A stretch of DNA of 64,000 nucleotides, from contig OZ345358.1 of assembly GCA_977006965.1 (NCBI GenBank), forward strand, positions 2,728,001 to 2,792,000, read 5' to 3'. Made by a program: the position numbers and the translations under genes. Positions 11,050 through 20,788 of the stretch are shown piece by piece. Positions within the stretch are counted from its first letter, which is position 1. Each line of letters opens with the position of its first letter. This DNA comes from Phymatolithon calcareum (taxonomy: Eukaryota; Rhodophyta; Florideophyceae; Hapalidiales). The notes below the pieces were generated by a model that worked only from the letters and a program-made list of their open reading frames with translations, did no database searches and had not been told where the DNA came from.

Positions 11050-11631
11050 TTGTTCTGCTGGAATAGCGAAAAATTGAATTGGGACGAACCCTGATTGTGG
11101 GACCTGTAGGTTGAGAAAATCCCAAGTGAATTTGGGTGCGTGATGTTGCGCAGTCTCATGTTTGTCGCGGCTGAAAACCGGGGTCCGAATTCTGAATCAG
11201 TATTCAGGGAGAGCAAGTGGGGTGCAATGGTCTGAATACAAGCCATGATTTGGTGCAAAAAGTTGGTACATCAGCAGATTTCCGCGGCATCTGCTGAAGT
11301 ATCCACTTTAACCCAAATGTAGAACCCGTGATGGCGTAGATGATTTTGGCAACATAGATTCGAATTCATGTAAGCTCTGCGTTGTCCGCGACGACCAAGA
11401 CGATGGCGGACACAGTTCGTTCTCCTTAGCCTCTTGTATAAATAAAACGCCTTCCTCGTGCCTCGAAACGATATAGTAGATTCGTTCCATTCTTTAGGCT
11501 ACGGACCAAACATTCCGAATTTCGTCACGACTGCAATGATGAAGTCGAGGCATAGCTCGGGGTTGTTCCTAAACATTTCCAAAAATACTCTATCAGGTCC
11601 TGCAGCTTCCTTCACTGGTGCTTTTTCCAAA
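11050..11631 (-). pseudogene. LINE reverse-transcriptase fragment, opposite strand
   Basis: On the minus strand the translation passes through KAPVKEAAGPDRVFLEMFR, then LDFIIAVVTKFGMFGP, PKEWNESTISF. This is the typical start of a LINE RT domain (K-x-G-D-x-[ILV] block, then PKxW and a K-rich strand). Frames change along the way and no long ORF remains. The fragment ends at (GAA)n on the plus strand, that is, it has its own (TTC)n tail. It belongs to a lineage different from copies A-E by sequence. Confidence 0.6.
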
Positions 11632-12334
11632 GCAATCAAGTCGAGGAGGTAAAGTACCTTGGCCATAAAGTGTGGACTCGCGGAACGTGGGTGGACTCGC
11701 GGAACGTGGAACCACCACGCTTGCTCCGGGTGGAATCGAGTTGTCGAGCGGTAGGCAGAGAAGAAGGAGTGCTTTCCTAATTACCTCGCAGAAATAACGA
11801 TCTGCCGTAATCTAAGTAGAAGTTAATTAAGAATAAAGCACTGCCTTGCGAGCCCCACGAGGGGACAAAGCAAGTGACATGACACATTGCCATAAAGTGG
11901 TCATTCGGCGAGTTTCCGCCGATGAGCACCTCGAAGCTCATAGAAAGGACAGGGCAAACTGGAAGAGATTCTATCCAAGATATTAAGACAGGGTTTTCGA
12001 AAGACAAGCTATCACCGGAGGAAGGTGCCCTCACAAGGAAAGCGCTTGATGAAGTCCTTACCATGTTCCAGACAGTCAATACCGCGACTGCAAACTGAAT
12101 CTTAAGTCAAGCTCAGCTGACTTCGCGTGACACAGTAAAGCGGAGTATGTTTCCCGCTCGAGGTTCAACCCTGATCCAGAGGTAGGTTTTGGTGCCCCAC
12201 CAGATGTTGTCGCACCCACTAGTCGAAAATCAAGTAATACCCTTGCTATGCTTGCATGGCACGCGCAAAGTTGCCCCAAGTGTCTGCAGATGCGTTGGTA
12301 ACCTTTAAATTAAAATCTACACTTCTTCTTCTCT
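11632..12334 (+). mobile_element. LINE copy C, 5'-truncated, itself interrupted
   Basis: Contains only the C-terminal coding block of the LINE (the part equivalent to IKW.FG.FPPMSTS.LI..TGQ) plus the 3' UTR with CAGAGGTAGGTTTTGG, the stem-loop at 12276-12298 and a (TTC)n-like tail near 12320-12334. The upstream piece CAAGTCGAGGAGG near 11634 matches the sequence preceding this block in the full-length LINE. The two parts are separated by a 216-bp insertion. Confidence 0.8.
11673..11888. mobile_element. 216-bp insertion with 11-bp direct repeats inside LINE copy C
   Basis: The direct repeat GCCATAAAGTG (11662-11672 and 11889-11899) flanks this segment exactly where the LINE reading is broken, so it behaves like a target duplication. 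The insert begins with two tandem copies of a 19-bp unit (11672-11690, 11691-11709). No ORF and no convincing tRNA-like boxes; possibly a short non-autonomous element of unknown class. Confidence 0.55.
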
Positions 12335-12492
12335 TTCCAGAGCAAATTTTTTTCTCGCTTCAAGTCTCATTACGCAGTATACTTCTCAGCCTTCACCGAA
12401 TCTCATCAGGCGCTAAATGTCATTGTGTGTACACAGAAATATCTTGTGAATTCCACTGGGTCTCGCACTCCTCCTTCTAATCCTCCACAATG

Positions 12493-12777
12493 CAACTTAG
12501 CGCTGTGATAAGCCTCTCAGGTGTTAAATAGATAACGAAAGCTTCAAGTAAACTCACATCCATCCTTTCTTCTACATTAGTCCCCCTGACCACATCAGTT
12601 TCTTCCTTCCTTAGAGTCTTCGATTTTGTCGGCTGGCGAATCTTTAGCTGCCTTCGTTTCCGAGGTCGTGCAAAGAGGTTTTCAATCTCTTCCTTCTTTG
12701 GATGGATGTGAGTTTACTTGAAGCTCGCGTTATCTATCTAACACCTAAGAGGCTTATCATAGCTCTAAGTCGAGTTG
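12493..12777. repeat. Foldback (MITE-like) element with ~75-bp inverted arms
   Basis: Left arm 12493-12565 and right arm 12700-12777 are imperfect inverted repeats; shared words include GATAAGCCTCT, AGGTGTTA, ATAGATAACG and AAGTAAACTCACATCC. They enclose 134 bp of C/T-rich DNA with no coding signal. A foldback/MITE-like transposon fits best; a hairpin RNA locus is an alternative. I could not define a target duplication. Confidence 0.65.
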
Positions 12778-13156
12778 CCTACATTTCTACGTCGTGTTTT
12801 TCGGGCAGATCTAGTGGATTGCCTCGGCCGCGCTTTGCAACCTGGTTTCCTCTTGCTCTGAGAGGGATTGTCTAGACATAAGGATTGACATATCTTTTAC
12901 CGCGTGATCAAGTGTTCCGTCTTCTGATCTTTTCTTCTCTCGATGGGGGTATCTTAAAACTATTGAATTACCAGAGGGTACACCGGAGCCTGTACTTCGC
13001 TTTCCTGATATGGAGGAAGGGTGGAAGTTCGTCTCTTGTGGGATGGGGAGGGCTCCTGCCTCGACTGGCAATCTTACCATTACGCACCCATATTATTTTC
13101 GGCATTCCCTGCTTAATTGATGATATTCTCACCAACTACCAAGAAACCCTGTCCGT

Positions 13157-13239
13157 GGCCCTATGGCCTTCACAAAGTTGCCCCTAGCGTCTGCAGATGC
13201 GTTGGTAACTTTTAAATAAAAACTCCCTATTCTTCTTCT
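13157..13239 (+). mobile_element. LINE copy D, 3'-end scrap
   Basis: Only the terminal ~80 bp of the LINE: CTATGGCCTTCACAAAGTTG, the stem-loop at 13183-13205 (one base-pair lost), TTTTAAATAAAAA and a short TTC tail. Confidence 0.75.
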
Positions 13240-15039
13240 ATGCTCGCCAACTGTGTCCTTCCTCCTACGTGCAATGCTGTAGGCCTTATGTCACCTGTTC
13301 GTAGCGCGTTAGCTCTGGGAGCGATTTCTAGCAGGATATTTCTTGTTGCGAGTCGGTTTGGACCCCACAGTGACCCTTACAGTCGGATGGCAGCATCATA
13401 TGCGTCTTGAAACGCTTCGAATGTTTCTGTTGGAGATATTGGACCAGTTTCCTGTGGCATGGCTACATCATAGAGATCACTTCTTTTTCTTCCTGTATTG
13501 GTTGTATCACGTTGAGCGAGTAGTCTTCGTTGCGTTTCTTCCTTTGGCCTCTTTGTAGCATTAAATATCTTCGTGCTCGAGGATAAATATGGGGAAGTAG
13601 TGCCATGATATGTTGATATCAGCTATGTGAAGGAGACACCAAGATGACGGAAAAAGCCCTGAATCGATTACTATTAATCACATTCGTATTTTAGGTCAAC
13701 AAGGAAAACAAGATCCAAGCGAATAAAGCTGCGAACCAAGAAACATATAAAAACTTCTACTTGTACTGCAAAGTTTTTCCTTCATCCTTCACAACGTACG
13801 GAAGAGTGGCCTCGGGATTCACTATAACCGCAACAGGAAGAGGGTTTTAGTATCTTGGGCTAAGAGGCTATATTAGAACTTAATCCGGTTTGTTTATGTT
13901 TGAGTATGGGAGAGCATTAAATCAACTGAATTTCATGTAGCTAAAGACGGCAGCAGCTAAATTGTATCTCCCTTTTCTCAGGCATGTTACTGTTTAATAA
14001 ATTTATGAAAGTCCATGAAGTTGAAGGTAAGAGGCGTTACATGATCTACCTAACCAACGCCAAGTGCGATATGCACTAGTCGTCTGGCTATTGGTGTTTC
14101 AATCGCATAATGCGTTGTATGAAATGGATTGCTTTCGGAATGGCTGAGCTTTTGCATCGCAGAATGCATTATTGCAGCTATCAAATAGACAATTTGCATG
14201 TCGACCTCCCTTGAAAGCAATCAGGAGTTACCTGTCAGCCATCCTCGAATTAGACTAGTGGTAATGGAGCTAGGGTAGCATGCTTTCTACATATGAGAGG
14301 GAGCAGGATCGAATGTGATCATAGATTATATAGGAATGCTTTTTCTGTGCTCTAGTCCGGTAGCTTGTCCCATAAACAATAACGAGACACAAACTGTTCT
14401 TCTGAAAGAATTCAAAGTTAAATCGGGGCATGAACCTTAACGTTATTTTGAGTCATGGCCTGTAGATCTTCTGCATAGCTTGTGATGGGTCCGGCTTCTT
14501 GCCCAGCGTACACAGCTTATGTATAAAAATTGCAAGCTCCAGGACGCATCTGACGCTGATGAAGCTTCGTAACGGATATATCATCTGCCCCGAATATCCA
14601 CGTTTTTGCTCGAAATACTCCAAGGCACGGTTTACGCGATGTCTAGTCCGTCGAGTTATGACGCGAGTTTCTTGAACGATAGAGCCTTGCGCAAGGCGTA
14701 GGCTCTCACTTCTCCAGTTCAAGGTTTTTCGTGCCCCTAAACATTGCGCAAGTGTCTTTAACTCTCATCAAACCACAGGGGAAGAATACGCAACGGACTC
14801 GAGACGCTGACCGCTTACCATGGTGTTTTCTTCTATATTTCTTTATTCATCCTCTTGACCTCATACCTCCTTGTGTCTCACAAGCAAGGAAAAATCTCTG
14901 AGTCATTATAATGACTGTAACTGACCGTGCCCCTTCAAAATCATGCCTAACGAGCACCTCACCCACGCTGCAAGCATTCATGCTCCTTTTAGAGGACACA
15001 AAGTCTCCACACAACGGACAGACCGTTCTCGAAAGCTGC
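13240..15039. other. 1.8-kb region without recognised gene
   Basis: AT-rich intergenic DNA before the second AMT gene. Short ORFs occur on both strands (for instance 14453-14722 minus, 89 aa) but show no recognisable domain or conserved composition. I see no RNA gene and no repeat with clear ends. Confidence 0.4.
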
Positions 15040-15045
15040 TATAAA
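15040..15045 (+). promoter_or_regulatory. TATA box candidate of the AMT gene at 15101
   Basis: TATAAA 56 bp upstream of the ATG, within CTGCTATAAATTGAC. The short, C/A-rich leader between it and the CAACATGG start context fits a TATA-driven promoter with a very short 5' UTR. Confidence 0.55.
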
Positions 15046-15100
15046 TTGACTAGTGCAAGCAGCTTGACGCACTAATCCACTCATTACTCGAGCACTCAAC

Positions 15101-16444
15101 ATGGCAGATTTCTTCACCACCGGAAATGGCCTCAACGTCACCAATGTCTCTGAGGGTCTTGCCTCCCTCACTGGCACAGCCGACGACCATTCCACGGCCA
15201 TCAATACCATGTTCGTCCTCTTCTCTGGCTTCATGGTCTTCTTGATGCAGTCCGGTTTCGCCATGCTCACAGCGGGCTCCGTTCGCACCAAGAATGTTAA
15301 GAACGTCCTCATCAAGAATCTTCTCGATGCATGTGTTGGTGCTCTCGCTTACTATGTCTTCGGATTCGCATTCGCTTATGGCTCAAAGTCTAACACATTC
15401 ATCGGATACAGCGACTTTGTATTGTCCCGTGGAGACCTCACCACCTGGTTCTTCCAATGGGCTTTTGCCGCTACTGCCGCCACCATTGTCTCCGGTTCCG
15501 TTGCTGAACGTACTTCTTTCTATGCCTACCTCGGCTACGCTTTCTTCCTCACCGGTTTCGTCTACCCGGTAGTGTCTCACTGGGTGTGGGGCGGCGGTTT
15601 CCTCGCCAACTGGGGCATGATTGACTTCGCCGGTTGCTCAGTAGTTCACATGGTTGGTGGATTCGCAGGTCTCACCGGTGCCATCATTGTGGGACCGCGT
15701 ATGGGGCGCTTCGTCGACGGCAAAGTTGTTGCCCTACCCGGTCACTCCGCCACTCTTTGCACTCTCGGTACTTTCGTGTTGTGGTTCGGTTGGTACGGAT
15801 TCAATCCCGGTTCGGCTCTCGGTATCACCGGTGGTCTCTACAAGACCGTTGAGCGTTGTGCCGTGACCACCACCCTTGCCGCCGCCGCCGGTGGTGTCAC
15901 CACCCTCATTGTCCGCAAGATGACCGACCACATCTTTGACCTCATCTCTGTTCTCAACGGTGTGCTCGCCGGTCTTGTTGCCATCACCGCTTCATGTGCG
16001 TTTGTTGAGACCTACGCCGCCGTCATCATCGGAGCCATTGGTGCTGTGGTGTACATTGGTGCTTGTGAGCTCCTTCTCAAGTTCAAGATTGATGACCCTC
16101 TGGAGGCCTTCCCGATTCATGGTGCGACCGGTCTTTGGGGTGCTATCGCGGTTGGTCTTTTCAATCGTCGCGACCTGCAGGAGGTGGCCGGTTTCGGTAC
16201 CGACACTGCGGGTCTTTTTTATGGTGGAGCCGGTGCTGGGAAGCTTCTCGGTGTGAACATCGCCGGTTGTCTGATCATCGCTTTGTGGACGTGTGGTCTT
16301 ATTGCTCCGTTCTTCCTGGGGATGAAGGCGGCTGGTCTACTTCGCATCAGCTCGGATGACGAGATGCGCGGTAACGATGAGTCCAAGCACGGTGGTGCCG
16401 CTTACCCAGAATTCGCTGCTGATGCCGTCGAGCCTTCCGTCTAA
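15101..16444 (+). CDS. Ammonium transporter (AMT family), complete
   Basis: Complete, intronless 447-aa ammonium channel/transporter, predicted with 11 membrane helices and a cytosolic tail. Pore features by position: WFFQW near 116-120, SGSVAERTSFYAY at 131-143, the AMT signature DFAGCSVVHMVGGFAG at 175-190 with His183, and the partner His340 in FPIHGATGLWG. The C-terminal trans-activation motif of plant-type AMTs is present as GNDESKHGGAAYP (424-436). Its Ser stands where plant AMT1 proteins carry the regulatory Thr, so phospho-control is possible (inference). The start is set at MADFF after a TATA box and CAACATGG context. It is nearly identical to the truncated gene at 1-1080 although their 3' flanks are unrelated. 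Confidence 0.97.
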   Translation: MADFFTTGNGLNVTNVSEGLASLTGTADDHSTAINTMFVLFSGFMVFLMQSGFAMLTAGSVRTKNVKNVLIKNLLDACVGALAYYVFGFAFAYGSKSNTFIGYSDFVLSRGDLTTWFFQWAFAATAATIVSGSVAERTSFYAYLGYAFFLTGFVYPVVSHWVWGGGFLANWGMIDFAGCSVVHMVGGFAGLTGAIIVGPRMGRFVDGKVVALPGHSATLCTLGTFVLWFGWYGFNPGSALGITGGLYKTVERCAVTTTLAAAAGGVTTLIVRKMTDHIFDLISVLNGVLAGLVAITASCAFVETYAAVIIGAIGAVVYIGACELLLKFKIDDPLEAFPIHGATGLWGAIAVGLFNRRDLQEVAGFGTDTAGLFYGGAGAGKLLGVNIAGCLIIALWTCGLIAPFFLGMKAAGLLRISSDDEMRGNDESKHGGAAYPEFAADAVEPSV

Positions 16445-17534
16445 GAGACTAGTTTTCGGGAGTGATGGGAAGCAGCGCTGATGAATAGCTGTGCCGTAAC
16501 AGCGAGCCACACCTTTGGGTTCTCTTAGAAAGAATTTCCCCTTATAGGATATCTGTGCAGCCATATTTTCGGGGTAGAGGATGACTTTAGGGTTAGTCTT
16601 CTTCTTTTCTGCACTGAGAAACTAATTTTTCTGAAGGGGTCTGCCTGCTGAAACGAGTTGATAAATTTTCACATTGCGGTGAAATTGCATTACCTTTTGC
16701 AAGATCAGATCCCCCTTCAGGGAATTTTCCCCTGACACTTGAGAAAAGTCTTGCAAAGAGCGGAACAGGGAGCAGTATCGAAGACGAGCCGAAGAAGAGA
16801 AGTAATCGAGGTGTGGGCACAGGAAGAAAATGGAAGATCAGTGACGATTCCCATTGATTCCTGGTATACCAGCGACCGGGCGACACGGCTGAGATCCCTG
16901 AGGCTGATTTTTAATAGAGCGCCACATATGAGAAAACCAAGACTGGGAGAATACTTTGGAGCTTTTTGCGCTCCAACGCATTTTATCATCATCGCAGATG
17001 AGCCCCGATGTGGAAGATAAGTGCCAACGACTCACAGGTGCACTTGTTCGTAGAGAAACACGAATTAAGGAGTTCATGAGTTACCAGACTACGCTACTTT
17101 AGAAAACCATTCGAAAAGCTACACATGTTATTCCTAGGTGAGGCGCTGGGAGCTTATCCTTGTATATCCCATTAGGGCGGATCTGTGCACGTAGAAATCC
17201 AACCATCTCGTACATAGTGCTAATGTGATCGATGGCCTCTCAACTTTGCCTCGCACAAAATTAATGACCAGGTCAGAACTCACCTGGTGCTTCGCAGCAG
17301 ACGTAGTATGAAACTGGCTTGGACACATGCATAGAACGAACAAGGGCCACCTGATCCTCCTCGTGTTGCTTCGTGAAGTCAACTCCAGAGTCAGTCATTG
17401 GCGATATACCGTGCCTAGCCCTAAATCACGCAAAAGAAAAGAAAGAGTACAAGAAAAATATTCCTCGTCTCGTAAGCCCTCGAAATCTTGTCATAGAACC
17501 CCCATTATCATTCAAATAGGCAAATCTTTTTCGT
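16445..17534. other. AMT 3' flank and unassigned DNA
   Basis: A short plus-strand ORF (16739-17020, 93 aa) and minus-strand ORFs overlap it, none with recognisable features. No RNA gene or element boundaries seen until the minus-strand LINE remnant begins. Confidence 0.35.
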
Positions 17535-19050
17535 ATACCATGTGTCCCAACTGGGAGAACGTCGGCACATTTCTAAGCATATTCTATTAGCATTGCAAAT
17601 TCGGCTTCCTTAATCGGAATTACATAGAATCATGTCAATGGCTCTAGCCACGTCAATCTCTTCTGCCGGGGTCCATGAAGGCTTCTTCAGGATTCTGTTG
17701 AGTGTTCCAACCGCCCATGATCCTTGACTGCCCATTTCTTCAATTAGCTTCGGTGGGTTTCTCGGAAAATGGCCTACAAACCACCTTGCACAAGAATTCT
17801 GTATATGCTTTCTTTCATCCTCACTGCTTGGTGCGGTATACTATTCTTGGCGAACGTACTTTTCCTGATTCGGTGCTCTTCTTGCTGTTCCCATACTCGC
17901 CGAATGCCAGATCTATCTTGAATGTCCATTGTCGTGTTTGATTCCCGCATACAGTCGAGAGTTTCGAGTTCTAGTTCTGCCCCTGTGTCATTTGTCTCCT
18001 CCACAATCCTGCTTAATCTTCGTCTTTGCTTCCGGAGCAGGTGCTGTCGGCGAAACTCCCATGGCTCTATTTGGCACAGTTTCATTAGTCTTCTCCAGTG
18101 CCGCGCTGCCCACTTCCCGAATAGTATCGTTGCAATATCCTTCTGAATTTTCACTGCTGCTTTCGATGCACCGATAGTGTCGGGTGCTATATGCGCAGCA
18201 TACTCATATACTGGCCTGATAAAAGCTTTGAAGAGCCTGATACTCTTTTCGGTGCTATATCCCCTTCTTGGCATGCCTAGGTTGCTCCTGAGCCGTACTT
18301 TGTCGCTTGCGCTTTTGAATCGCTCCAGATGCTTGTCGTCAGGAATACCGTTCGCGTCAATTGTGGTCTCGAGATAGTCTGCAGTGCGACGTATTTCAAC
18401 TTCCTCGTCTACCAGTATGATGGGTTTTCCGACCCTTCGACGTGGGAGTATGACTGAACATTTTCGGGTCGACCACGTCATCCGATAGACCCATGCCCAT
18501 TCGGAGCATTCCTGGAGCATTTTCTGTTCGTTCTTCTTCGTTTCTTGTCATTAGTATGACGTCATCGGCAAACATGTTCAGACGAAGTCTTGGGTCAGAA
18601 CCATTGAGGCTAATGGCTGTGACTCTTTCTGCCAGAGTATCCATGAGGATGCTGAAAGAGTGTGGGGCTGATGGGGGAACCTTGGGGGACTCCCCGTTCG
18701 CTTTCCCTTGAGTTCTTCTTGCGTCGTTCATAACAGTGAATGTAGTTTTCTGCAGCGAGAACTTTTTCGTATATCCGCTCCTGCAAATATAGTGAGTACA
18801 ATGGTGCTACCCGAGGGATGCCCAGGAAAACTTCCGAATATATACATGTGGAGCAATTCTTCGGCCCATGCGATTGACGACAGGAGCCTCTTGGTCACAT
18901 GGTCATAGCATTCTGCATTTTGACACTCGGTTTGCGTACGAGCCAGGCTTGCCCTAGTCCAAAAAGGCGCTAAAGACTATCACAGTCTCTAGCGCCTTTC
19001 TTGTACTAAGTTTGTGGATTTTTCTCCTCACGAAGCGGCTTGCGGGGCTC
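17535..19050 (-). pseudogene. Second LINE family: broken reverse transcriptase
   Basis: Minus-strand RT remnant with several frameshifts. In order it shows STRKALETVIVFSAFLD (RT palm start), ERGVPQGSPISPTLF (near 18680), LNMFADDVILM (catalytic FADD, near 18570) and a C-terminal region with YLETTIDANG, RLFKAFIRPVYEYAAHI and FGKWAARHW (17774-18520 ORF). Its 3' segment (17535-17870) is repeated at 38041-38365, which defines a second family distinct from copies A-E. The region upstream of the palm is interrupted by the SINE-like insertion at 19220-19656. Confidence 0.85.
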
Positions 19051-19219
19051 ATCCACGCAATTAGCGCAGAGAACAGAGAATATGAAAAGAATGGTTCTTC
19101 TCGGCCCGACAATCGCCTATTAGATGAATCCAACAGGTCGTTCCACGACCCGCAAGTCCACATGAACGGCTTGAACGTTGGGCTCAATCTTTTCTGCTTA
19201 TTGACTTCGTACATGAAAA

Positions 19220-19402
19220 GGACCCGGGACGTCGGTAAACTCGCCCATCGCGCTCCGGCGCACGCAAGACTGGGGACGTCAGTAACCCCCCCGCGCGGAT
19301 CGGCGGGCAGGCCGAGCGAGAGTAAGTCCTGAAGATCGGCGCGGCACGCGGACCCGGGACGTCGGTAAACTTGCTTCGGCGCGGGAAACGACCTCGGACG
19401 TC
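19220..19402. repeat. Four GACGTC-centred repeats in the SINE-like head
   Basis: GACGTC at 19228, 19275, 19358 and 19397, each preceded by G/C and followed by (G/A)GTAA or ATAA. The first and third are embedded in a 22-bp direct repeat starting GGACCCGGGACGTCGG, 130 bp apart. GACGTC is a bZIP/CRE-type palindrome, so this may act as a mobile promoter. Confidence 0.7.
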
Positions 19403-19656
19403 ATAAAAATTTCCTTTCCGCACGTTCACACGATACGATGCTCTGCGTGGCCATTGAAGTGAAATGATTTTCCCCCTCGAGATCTCTCCGTTGAGGTCAG
19501 AGGTAGGTTTTCTAATTTTGCTGACTATAGCCGTTTTTATGCGAAATGGAGCCTCTGGGCTCTGAGTTGAGTCCTCGCGGCTCATCAGTAGTGTTGCCCC
19601 AAGCGTCTGCAGATGCGTTGGTAACACTATAATAAAAATCTCCACTTCTTCTTCTT
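19220..19656 (+). mobile_element. SINE-like element with LINE 3' tail (copy E)
   Basis: A 437-bp insertion flanked by a perfect 15-bp target duplication CTTCGTACATGAAAA (19205-19219, 19657-19671). The 3' part is the LINE 3' UTR (TTTTCCCCCTCGAGA, CAGAGGTAGGTTTTC), the conserved stem-loop (19599-19621) and a (TTC)n tail. The 5' ~200 bp are GC-rich, unlike anything in the full-length LINE's UTR or ORFs as far as I can compare, and contain four GACGTC sites. A unique head on a borrowed LINE tail is the plan of a SINE. I see no A or B box, so an internally deleted LINE variant remains possible. Confidence 0.7.
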
Positions 19657-19874
19657 CTTCGTACATGAAAATGAACTCTAATTGCTACGGACCCTTTGCG
19701 CAAGTCAGCAAACAAATCCTGGAAAGCCCCCAAAGTTGCATGCAAGCTATGTAGCGAGCTCGCCATGTTCTTCTGCAAATCGGGTGTTATAAACGCATTG
19801 TTATCCATGTGCTCTTAAATCTGGATGATGGTCTTGTTACAGAGCACAAATAAGGTGTTCGGGACTAGCGACTG

Positions 19875-20195
19875 TCAGGGATTCCCTGCCAGTAGCCGTC
19901 TCGTTACGTTCTTTGTTTCTTTGTTGAGGAAAGTTTGCTCACACAGAAGGTGAGCACCTAAAGGTGTCTGCAACAGCTTCTCATTGTTTACATATTTGAG
20001 TATGGCTAAGGGTCTCTCAAGACATAGCTTGTCTACTGTTTTTGCACGCACTCTAGCAATAAACTTAGGTTTGGAGACGGAACGTCTACCGCACCTTAGA
20101 ATCAGGCGCTCGGGCTTTGTATTCTGGGTCGTGTGAAATTGCGCCCCTGCTGAGTCCATACCGAAATATAGCCACCATGGGGGTACAGTTTCCAA
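19875..20195 (-). pseudogene. LINE C-terminal fragment (zinc-binding/tail region)
   Basis: 106-codon open stretch on the minus strand with KPERLILRCGRRSVSKPK and ERPLAILKYVNNEKLL. It resembles the fragment at 60191-60390, which keeps the CxxC...ETxxHxLLxC pattern typical downstream of LINE RT domains. Both end in a V(N)NE-containing segment. A third repeated family remnant; broken and short. Confidence 0.55.
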
Positions 20196-20788
20196 TCAGT
20201 TGATGTATGATCACCTGTGCACGAGACGTTTCGTACAGCCGTGGTGAGCAAATGTATCATTCGCTACTGGGTTCAACACTGTGCCCTGCAAACATACCAA
20301 AAGAGACATGTCCTCACCTACGTTCTCGCACAGGGTATACGGAACAGAGTATAATCGACTGTAATCTCAAGGTGGTCGTGCATTGGCAATATATCGCGCA
20401 TGAAACAATGTCGTATAAAATGGCCCGCGGCGATTCGACAGGATTGTCAGATGCGGAGGTGGTATGTGAGAACTTGCTTTAATTATATCGATCGCACAGA
20501 TCCTCCGGAGAGGTGGGTGGAGTGAGACACTCCCTTAAACTTAATAAGTTCTCCATCATTGCGCTGCCTACTCTCCCGACGGAGAGTATATGACACGGGA
20601 AAGCCAGCCACAATTGAGAGAATAAAGACAAAAAAGAAACTTCAACCTAAGAAGCCATGTGCGCTCCCACGTAGTCAGCACAGATACGAGAAGACGGTTA
20701 CGACAATTCTCTGTTCCTTCGAAAAACAGGTCTGCACTAGTCGCAAAAATAAGGATAAGGCAGGAACACTTTAGTCCCCAAGATATCC
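20196..20788. other. AMT 3' flank, no gene seen
   Basis: About 0.6 kb between the LINE scrap and the stop codon of the minus-strand AMT gene; only chance ORFs. It must contain that gene's 3' end but I cannot place a polyadenylation signal with confidence. Confidence 0.35.
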
